The notes under the pieces: model-generated | The model's database searches: none | What the model saw: only the letters and a program-made list of their open reading frames with translations | What the model was told of the DNA's origin: nothing | In this document: positions 58,228 through 64,000 of the stretch, piece by piece | Position numbering within the stretch: the stretch's first letter is position 1 | Layout of the letters: each line of letters opens with the position of its first letter | Made by a program: the position numbers and the translations under genes | Assembly: GCA_963720675.1 (NCBI GenBank) | Contig: CAVRGH010000010.1 | Location: 1,364,001 to 1,428,000, forward strand | Direction: 5' to 3' | DNA: 64,000 nucleotides | Source of the DNA: JALHSW01 sp963720675 | Lineage (GTDB): Bacteria > Actinomycetota > Acidimicrobiia > IMCC26256 > PALSA-555

Positions 58228-59006
58228 GTGCCCGACCTCGACCCCCTCGCCGCGTTCGGGCTTCGCGGATCGCGTCGTCGTGGTGACCGGCGCGAGCTCG
58301 GGGCTCGGTGCCCGCTTCGCCCGGGTGCTCGACGCCGCCGGCGCGAGTGTGGTGCTCGCCGCCCGACGAGTCGAACGGCTCGAGCAGCTCGCGGCCGAGC
58401 TCCGCGACCCGCTGACCGTCAGCTGCGACCTGGCCCGACCGGGCGACGCGGCCGCGCTCGTCGACGCGACGCTCACGCGCTTCGGACGGATCGACGTCCT
58501 GGTGAACAACGCCGGCGTCGAGCACACCGAGCCCGCCGTCGACCAGGAGCTCGACGACTTCCGGTACGAGCTCGAGGTGAACCTCGTCGCACCCTTCGAG
58601 CTCGCCCGCCTCGCGGCTCGCGCCATGATCGCGGCAGGCAACGGCGGCTCGATCGTCAACATCGCCTCGGTGATGGGCCTCGTGGGCGTCGGCCAGATCC
58701 CCGACGCCGGCTACGCGGCGTCGAAGGGTGGCCTGGTGAACATGACCCGTGAGCTCTCGGCCCAGTGGGCCCGCAAGGGCGTGCGCGTCAACGCGATCGC
58801 GCCGGGGTGGTTCAGGAGCGAGATGACCGAGGAGCGCATGTTCGGCGACGAGCGGTCGATGCAGTGGGTGCGGCAACGCACCCCGATGGGGCGGGCCGGG
58901 GACGAGCACGAGCTCGACGGCGCGCTCCTCTTCCTCGCCTCCGACGCGAGCACGCTTCGTGACCGGCACCGTCCTCCCGGTCGACGGCGGCTGGACGGCG
59001 ATCTGA
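58228..59006 (+). CDS. Short-chain dehydrogenase/reductase, two one-base insertions
   Basis: A classical SDR of about 259 residues: MPDLDPLAAFG, then after one extra base near 58262 FADRVVVVTGASSGLGARFA, NNAG in VLVNNAGVEHTEP, catalytic Ser in VNIASVMGLVG, YAASKGGLVNM with Tyr/Lys, and VNAIAPGWFRSEMTEERM. A second extra base near 58963 precedes FVTGTVLPVDGGWTAI. The stop TGA overlaps the ATG of the lipoprotein gene (TGATG). Substrate unknown. Confidence 0.88.
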
Positions 59007-59600
59007 TGCGGCGAACCACGATCGCCGTCGTCGTCCTGGTGCTCCTCGCGTTCGCGGGGTGCACGACCACGACCACGGGTGACACCACCACCGACTCCAC
59101 CTCCGCCCTCCCCGAGGACCTCCTCCACCTGCCCGGGCGCGCCGCGCGGGCGATGACGGCCATCGAGCGCGCGGTCGGCGCCTCCCCGGCACAGACCGGC
59201 GAGGTCCGACGTCTACCCGGAGTACCTCGACGTGGAGGCCCAGGACCCGAACAACGCCGAGCACATCGACGACTACGAGTGGCGCGACGGCGAGGTCGGG
59301 CCGTCCGAGCCCGTGCAGCTCAGCGGCCCGCAGGAGGCGGTCGACGCGTCGCTCTTCCCCACCTCGGCGGTCCCGTGGAAGCGCTTGGCCGCGATCGTGC
59401 GCGACGCGGAGCAGGCCGCCCTGCACAACGACCCGCTCCGGATCGAGGAGCCGCGGGCGCAGTACGTGATCGTCGAACGTTCCACGTCGTCGGCCGACGA
59501 CGGGCGCGTGCTGCTGCGGATCTACATCAACGGGCCGCGTCGCAGCGGCTACGTCGAGACGACCGCGACCGGTGAGATCCGCACCGTCAACGTGAGCTGA
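59006..59600 (+). CDS. Hypothetical lipoprotein, frame broken near 59206
   Basis: About 198 residues. Signal MRRTTIAVVVLVLLAFAGC with lipidated Cys19, then a Thr-rich linker. After the break (one extra base near 59206) it reads DVYPEYLDVEAQDPNNAEHI, YEWRDGEVGPSEPVQL, AIVRDAEQAALHNDPLRIEE and LLRIYINGPRRSGYVE. No family recognised. It is co-translated with the SDR gene. Confidence 0.68.
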
Positions 59601-59612
59601 CGGGACTGGCCG

Positions 59613-60815
59613 CTAGGCGGCCTTCTCCAGGATGTGGATCCCGCACGACGAGCCCAGGCCGATGACGTGCGTCATGCCGACCTTCGCACCCTCGATCTGA
59701 CGGTCGCCGGCCTCGCCGCGCAGCTGCGTGGTGATCTCGAACACACCGGCCACGCCCGTCATCCCGATGGGGTGGCCCTTCGAGAGCAGGCCACCCGACA
59801 CGTTCACCGGGGTCGAGCCGTCGCGCCAGGGGGCCCCGGAGTCGATGAAGGCGCCCGCACCACCGGGCTCGCAGAGCCCGAGGTTGTCGTAGTGCACGAG
59901 CTCGGCGGTCGCGAAGCAGTCGTGCAGCTCCACGAGATCGAGGTCGGCCGGACCGACACCCGCCTTCTCGTACGCCTGCTGCGCGGCGTTGCGCGTGAGC
60001 GTGTTGATGTCGGGCTGGACCTGGCCTCGCTCGGCCCACGGGTCCGAGGTGAGCACCGACGCGCCGATCTTCACCGCGCGCTGCTGCTGCTCCTGCGACA
60101 GGGTCTTGAGCTTCGAGTCCGACACGAGCACGACCGCCGCCGCACCGTCGCCGGTCGGGCAGCACATCGGCAACGTGTTCGGGTACGCGACCATCCGCGC
60201 GTTCATGACCTCTTCGAGCGAGAACTTCTTCTGGTATTGCGCCAGCGGGTTCAGGCTCGAGTGTGCGTGGTTCTTCTCCGCGACCTTCGCGAACTGCTCG
60301 AAGCCCACACCGTCGTGCTCGTACGCGTACTCCTGCCCGGCCTGCCCGAAGACGCCGGGCATCAGCGTGGTGCCGAGGATCCCCTCGACCGGGATGACCG
60401 AGCCGTAACGACCGGCCGGCTCGTACACGTGCTTGTCGCCCGTGCCGCCACCGCCGAGGCCGAGCAGGCCCATCTTGCCCATCTGCTCGACGCCGATCGC
60501 CAGGCCCATGTCGGCCTCACCGGCCATGATCGTGAGGAAGACCGTGCGCACGGCGGTGGCGCCGGTCGCGCACGCGTTGATCACGTTGTAGACGGGGATC
60601 CCCGTCTGACCGATCTGCTGCTGGATCTGCTGGCCGATGCCGGCCATGCCCTGGAACATGTTGCCGCAACCCAGGACGCCCATGTCCTGGATCGTCGTGC
60701 CCGCGTCGGACAGGGCCGCGAGCGCCGCCTCCGACCCGAGGTCGATCAGGTCCTTGTCGGGATAGCGCTGGATCTTGGTCATCGACGCACCGAGGACCCA
60801 TACCGACTCTGCCAT
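59613..60815 (-). CDS. Thiolase-family protein, SCP-x/lipid-transfer type
   Basis: A 400-residue thiolase fold: nucleophile Cys in NVINACATGATAVRT, central MCCPTGDGAAAVVLVSD, then DLVELHDCFATAELVHYD and GGLLSKGHPIGMTGVAG with the conserved His, ending GLGSSCGIHILE. HDCFA and SKGHP are marks of the SCP-x/lipid-transfer thiolase group, which includes sterol side-chain enzymes such as Ltp2. It may cleave or condense acyl-CoAs. The DUF35 gene upstream by 39 bp is the usual partner. Confidence 0.9.
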   Translation of the reverse strand: MAESVWVLGASMTKIQRYPDKDLIDLGSEAALAALSDAGTTIQDMGVLGCGNMFQGMAGIGQQIQQQIGQTGIPVYNVINACATGATAVRTVFLTIMAGEADMGLAIGVEQMGKMGLLGLGGGGTGDKHVYEPAGRYGSVIPVEGILGTTLMPGVFGQAGQEYAYEHDGVGFEQFAKVAEKNHAHSSLNPLAQYQKKFSLEEVMNARMVAYPNTLPMCCPTGDGAAAVVLVSDSKLKTLSQEQQQRAVKIGASVLTSDPWAERGQVQPDINTLTRNAAQQAYEKAGVGPADLDLVELHDCFATAELVHYDNLGLCEPGGAGAFIDSGAPWRDGSTPVNVSGGLLSKGHPIGMTGVAGVFEITTQLRGEAGDRQIEGAKVGMTHVIGLGSSCGIHILEKAA

Positions 60816-60854
60816 CAGACCGCTCCTGTTTCCGGGTTCACCGAGGTGCTGCTG

Positions 60855-61256
60855 TCAGGACGCGACGGGCTCGAACCCGAACGCGACCGCTTCCGTTCCG
60901 TCGTCGTCCGTGCCCGCGACGAACGTCGTGAGCTGGACCTTCATTCCGAGCGAGAGGTTCTCCGGCTCGGGTTCGACGTTCAAGATGTTGGCCTTCACCG
61001 ATCCACCACCGTCGAGATCGACGACCGACGAGACGTACGGGACCGGCACGCCGGGCGCGGCCTGGAAGATGATCGCGAACGACCGGACCACTCCCGTCGC
61101 CGAGAGGTCGCGGTGCTTGAACTCGAGGGCGCTGCAGTGGGCGCAGGCGTTGCGGCGGTCGAAGTAGAGGGCTCCGCAGGCCGCGCACTCGTTCGCGGTC
61201 AGGTGCGGCGCGCCGTCGAGCACCAGGTAGTCGACCATCGGGATCTGCTTGGCCAC
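60855..61256 (-). CDS. DUF35 OB-fold/zinc-ribbon protein
   Basis: A 133-residue protein with an N-terminal rubredoxin-like zinc ribbon (ECAACGALYFDRRNACAHCS, four Cys) and a DUF35 OB-fold (ATGVVRSFAIIFQAAPGVPV; YVSSVVDLDGGGSVKANIL). Such proteins bind acyl-CoA and form complexes with SCP-x-type thiolases, as in ChsH2/Ltp2. GTG 61256 has AGGAG nine bases upstream. It is followed by the thiolase gene on the same transcript. Confidence 0.9.
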   Translation of the reverse strand: MAKQIPMVDYLVLDGAPHLTANECAACGALYFDRRNACAHCSALEFKHRDLSATGVVRSFAIIFQAAPGVPVPYVSSVVDLDGGGSVKANILNVEPEPENLSLGMKVQLTTFVAGTDDDGTEAVAFGFEPVAS

Positions 61257-61356
61257 GTTCCGGTTCTCCTCGGGTACGCCGGTGGACAGCGGAGACGCTA
61301 CCCGACGCCTCCCCACCCGAGGACGGCGAGGAAGCCGCCGGTAGCCTGGAGCCCGC

Positions 61357-61440
61357 GCGAGCGTGGCGGAATCGGCAGACGCGCCGGGTTTAGGTCCCGG
61401 TGCCCTTCGGGGCTTGAGGGTTCGACTCCCTCCGCTCGCA
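61357..61440 (+). tRNA. tRNA-Leu(TAG)
   Basis: Acceptor GCGAGCG with CGCTCGC, anticodon stem CCGGG/CCCGG with loop TTTAGGT (anticodon TAG), long variable arm TGCCCTTCGGGGC, and T arm GAGGGTTCGACTCCCTC. Full CCA not encoded. -10-like TAGCCT at 61342-61347. Confidence 0.97.
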
Positions 61441-61483
61441 CCGCCGCGGCGACGCGAGCGGACCCGGACCGGACCTGACCGGT

Positions 61484-61813
61484 CTACTTGCGCTTCTTCT
61501 TGCGGCGGAATCGGCCCTTGCGCTCCTTGGCGTCGAACTCGGCGAGGATGTCGGGCGCCGCGGAGTTCACGATGTCCTCGGCCTCGTCGAGCAGGGCGCC
61601 GATGTCCTCGCCGGCGGGTTCGGGCTCGGGGGCCTGGGACGGCTGTTCCAGCGTCCCGACCTGCCAGCCGGCGTCGATCCGCCGCAGCTCGTACATCACG
61701 CAGTCGTCGGGGCAACGCCAGGGCGCCTCCGGAGCAACGTCGAGACGGCACTTCCGCACCACCTCGCCATTGCTGTAGGTGCGACTCTCGTAGTGGCGGC
61801 AGTCCGTTCGCAT
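61484..61813 (-). CDS. Conserved-looking small Cys-rich protein
   Basis: A 109-residue protein. ATG 61813 gives MRTDCRHYESRTYSNGEVVR; the N-terminal half has Cys at about 5, 22, 34 and 38 (KCRLDV; WRCPDDCVMY), which may bind a metal. An acidic linker and a Lys/Arg tail (GRFRRKKKRK) follow. Function unknown. It is divergent from the diguanylate cyclase gene (38 bp) and convergent with tRNA-Leu. Confidence 0.7.
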   Translation of the reverse strand: MRTDCRHYESRTYSNGEVVRKCRLDVAPEAPWRCPDDCVMYELRRIDAGWQVGTLEQPSQAPEPEPAGEDIGALLDEAEDIVNSAAPDILAEFDAKERKGRFRRKKKRK

Positions 61814-61851
61814 CGGCACGGGCGTATTCTTGTCGACCGGGGAGGGGTCGC

Positions 61852-63531
61852 GTGGGCGCAGGGCGCGAACCAGCACAGACGGACTGGCGTTCACTCGTCG
61901 AGGATCTGTCGGATCCGGTCTTCATCGTCGACGCGGTCGGCAAGCTCCAATACGCCAACCATGCCTGCGCCCGAGCGCTCGGACGCGACATCACGGACCT
62001 CATCGGGACGAGCGCACTCGACCTCGTCCACCCCGAGGATCGCGGTCTCGCGATCGAGTCGCTCGGGGAGACCGCGGCGAAGGGTCCGGGGCTTCGGGAC
62101 CCCACCGCGTTGCGGGTCATCGCGGCGGACGGCACGACCCGGGTGCTCGAGTTCGTCGGCACGAACCGCCTCGACGACGACGGCATCCATGGCATCGTCG
62201 TCTCGGGTCGCGACGTGACCCAGCACGCGCTCGTCGAGACCGGGTTGATCGATGTCCGGCGTCGGTTCGAGAGCGCGTTCGAGCACTCTCCCGTCGCGCG
62301 GCTGCTGCTCGCTACGGACGGACGGATCATGCGGGCGAACAAGGCCGCGGCCCGGTTGACCGGGTACGCGAGCGAGCTGCTCGTGAACATGCGCGCGCCC
62401 GAGCTGCGCGCCGTGGACGAGGCGATGCTGGATCGTGAGCAGCTCTCCGAGCTGATCGGCGGCGATCAGGACCACATCGACTTCGAACGCCAGCTCCGCC
62501 ATGCCGACGAAAGCCTGCGATGGGTTCGCGGGACCGTGTCGCTCGTGCAGGACCCCGACGGGGCCGGCGACTACCTCAGCGTCGAGCTCGAGGACGTCAC
62601 GTCGATCCGCGAGGCCGAGCTCCTCCGGGAACGGGCCGAGACCCAGCTGCGCGCGCTGCTCGACAGCACCGGTGAGATCATCACCGTGCTCGAGCCCGAC
62701 GGGAAGTGGCGCTCGACCTTCGGCGCACTCGACCGCACCTACGGGTTCGATCCGGAGGCGGACCCGGACCCGGACGGCGGAGTCCTCGGCAGGGTCCACC
62801 CGGACGACGTGGACGACGCGCTGCGCGGCTTCGCCAGGGTCACCGCGCCCGATGCCCACCCTGACGACTCCTTCACCGTCCGCATCGTCGCAGCCGACGG
62901 CACGCTCCGGTGGACCGAGATCCGGGTGCGCAACTTCGTCGACGATCCCGCCGTGCGCGGGTACGTGATCCTGAGTCGCGACGTGACCGACCTCCGCCAG
63001 GTGCAGCAGCGGCTCGCGCATCAGGCGACGCACGATCCGCTCACGATGCTCCCGAACCGGACCTTGTTCCAGGAGCTCGGGGAGCAGGCGCTGGCGCGGG
63101 CCGATCGCGGCGGGATGACCGTCGGCGTCCTCTTCCTCGACATCGACCGCTTCAAGCGGGTGAACGACTCCTTCGGTCACCCGGTCGGGGACGCGCTCCT
63201 CCGGGCGACCGCCGATCGCCTGCGCGAGGTCGTGCGCCGGGGCGACGTGGTCGCCCGCTTCGGTGGCGACGAGTTCGTCGTGCTGTGCGAGCACCCGGCC
63301 GGCCAGCCCGAGATGCTCGACCTCGCCGACCGCCTCCTCGAGACGCTCTCCCAGCCCGTGGAGCTGCCCGGGGGGCGCGTGCAGAGCGGCGTGAGCATCG
63401 GGATCGCCATCGGCGGCGGCGGCCGGGTCACCATCGACACGCTGCTCCGGGACGCCGATGTCGCGCTGTACCAGGCCAAGGACCGGGGCCGGGGCCGGGC
63501 GGTGGTCTTCGGAGCCGGTCCAAGAACCTGA
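61852..63531 (+). CDS. PAS-PAS-PAS-GGDEF diguanylate cyclase
   Basis: A 559-residue soluble protein. PAS 1 is about 15-125 (DPVFIVDAVGKLQYANHACA; ending VSGRDVTQHAL). PAS 2 is about 135-260 (SPVARLLLATDGRIMRANKA). PAS 3 is about 265-385 (STGEIITVLEPDGKWRSTFG). The GGDEF domain is about 390-550 (THDPLTMLPNRTLFQEL; LFLDIDRFKRVNDSFGH; VARFGGDEFVVLCEH; DADVALYQAKDRGRG). The active-site GGDEF is intact and an RxxD inhibitory site (RRGD) lies five residues before it, so it should make c-di-GMP with product inhibition. No EAL or HD-GYP domain. GTG 61852 has GGAGGGG upstream. Confidence 0.92.
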   Translation: MGAGREPAQTDWRSLVEDLSDPVFIVDAVGKLQYANHACARALGRDITDLIGTSALDLVHPEDRGLAIESLGETAAKGPGLRDPTALRVIAADGTTRVLEFVGTNRLDDDGIHGIVVSGRDVTQHALVETGLIDVRRRFESAFEHSPVARLLLATDGRIMRANKAAARLTGYASELLVNMRAPELRAVDEAMLDREQLSELIGGDQDHIDFERQLRHADESLRWVRGTVSLVQDPDGAGDYLSVELEDVTSIREAELLRERAETQLRALLDSTGEIITVLEPDGKWRSTFGALDRTYGFDPEADPDPDGGVLGRVHPDDVDDALRGFARVTAPDAHPDDSFTVRIVAADGTLRWTEIRVRNFVDDPAVRGYVILSRDVTDLRQVQQRLAHQATHDPLTMLPNRTLFQELGEQALARADRGGMTVGVLFLDIDRFKRVNDSFGHPVGDALLRATADRLREVVRRGDVVARFGGDEFVVLCEHPAGQPEMLDLADRLLETLSQPVELPGGRVQSGVSIGIAIGGGGRVTIDTLLRDADVALYQAKDRGRGRAVVFGAGPRT

Positions 63532-63617
63532 GCGGGGGCTGAGAAGCCGCCCGAACGCGCTCAGGCGGTGACTCCATCGATCCGAAAGACTGGGGGACGG
63601 CTCCGCACGGAGCCCCC
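63527..63617 (+). promoter_or_regulatory. Structured leader of the second PAS gene
   Basis: Between the cyclase gene and the next ATG (63623) the RNA can form three elements. An outer stem CCTGAGCG (63527-63534) pairs with CGCTCAGG (63558-63565). An inner GGCT-GAGA-AGCC hairpin (63537-63548) has a GNRA loop. A GC-rich hairpin at 63590-63617, with GGCTCC/GGAGCC, contains the only likely ribosome site, GGAG. A riboswitch or other translation control is possible. Inference from pairing only. Confidence 0.45.
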
Positions 63618-63622
63618 CGACC

Positions 63623-64000
63623 ATGACGGCTCACGAGCGCGACCCCGGACCCATCCCGCCGCTCCCCGCACTGCGGGGTGACGCGGCGTTCCTCGGCGCG
63701 GTCCTCGAGCACGGCAGCGACCTGGTGATCGTGGTCGACGACGAGACGCGCGTGCTCTACGTGAACCGAGCGGCCGAGGACGCGCTCGGATGCTCACGCG
63801 ACGAGCTCGCCGGCCACGACGTCCTCGACCTCGTGCACCCCGACGACCTCGCGCTCGCCACCGAGTCGCTCGGCGGCACGACGGCCACCGGACCCGGTCG
63901 CAAGGTCCCGGTCGAGCTCCGCGGGCGCCACGCCGACGGCTCGTGGCGCCGACTCGAGGTGATCGCGACGAACCTGCTCGACGATCCGTCGGTCGGCGGG
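63623..64000 (+). CDS. PAS-domain protein (N-terminal part)
   Basis: The gene runs off the window; 126 residues are visible. It opens MTAHERDPGPIPPLPAL, followed by a PAS domain (HGSDLVIVVDDETRVLYVNR; LDLVHPDDLALATESLGG; DGSWRRLEVIATNLLDD). It is a clear paralogue of PAS 1 of the preceding cyclase (compare LDLVHPEDRGLAIESLGE), so it is probably another PAS-GGDEF or PAS-EAL protein made by tandem duplication. The output domain is not visible. Confidence 0.85.
   Translation, partial: MTAHERDPGPIPPLPALRGDAAFLGAVLEHGSDLVIVVDDETRVLYVNRAAEDALGCSRDELAGHDVLDLVHPDDLALATESLGGTTATGPGRKVPVELRGRHADGSWRRLEVIATNLLDDPSVGG

Overview
The window is very GC-rich chromosomal DNA from an actinobacterium. Supporting signs are an ECF sigma factor paired with an RskA-type anti-sigma factor, a FolP2-type dihydropteroate synthase homologue, a DUF222-HNH (13E12-type) protein, a thiolase/DUF35 pair, frequent GTG starts, and many ATGA or TGATG stop-start couplings. 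The combination of core genes with lipid/steroid-type acyl-CoA genes suggests Acidimicrobiia or a relative; that placement is inference. The window starts inside hemW and ends inside a PAS-domain gene.

Layout. 1-3.6 kb: hemW (partial), anti-sigma and sigma factor, then a divergent acyl-CoA dehydrogenase with a coupled unknown gene. 3.5-12.9 kb: lepA, rpsT, holA, folP2-like, comEC, comEA and leuS. 13.0-14.0 kb: tRNA-Ala followed by two coupled LAGLIDADG/zinc-finger genes. 14.0-18.6 kb: a HisH/HisF pair with an altered HisF active site, rsfS and nadD, an ACT-domain protein and a photolyase. 18.7-25.7 kb: VWA protein and MoxR ATPase, proA, proB, obgE, rpmA, rplU. 25.7-31 kb: RNase E/G, DUF2344 and B12-binding radical SAM proteins, a small monooxygenase-like protein. 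31-38.6 kb: a complete cell-elongation cluster (mreB, mreC, mreD, PBP2, rodA) with a Tat-exported amidohydrolase inserted in it. 38.7-47.8 kb: ndk, folC, valS, a broken cation/proton antiporter, clpX, clpP, tig.

47.9-61.4 kb is the accessory part. It contains six of the seven tRNA genes, spaced between short single-gene units. A 3.0-kb integrated element is bounded by a perfect 42-bp direct repeat made from the 3' half of tRNA-Gly. It carries a broken tyrosine integrase and the remains of a DUF4258/YgiT-type toxin-antitoxin pair. Beyond it lie an MFS exporter, a UBP zinc-finger protein, two SDR enzymes, a DUF222-HNH protein, two lipoproteins, an SDR-like epimerase, and a thiolase/DUF35 pair. 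61.8-64 kb: a PAS-PAS-PAS-GGDEF diguanylate cyclase and the start of a paralogous PAS gene with a structured leader.

A strong caution: at least 16 genes carry single-base frame breaks. They include genes expected to be essential (leuS, valS, tig), and most breaks lie in short G/C runs. Most look like sequence errors rather than real mutations, so each broken gene is given as one locus with the approximate break position. Only the antiporter and the integrase have so many breaks that real decay is plausible.
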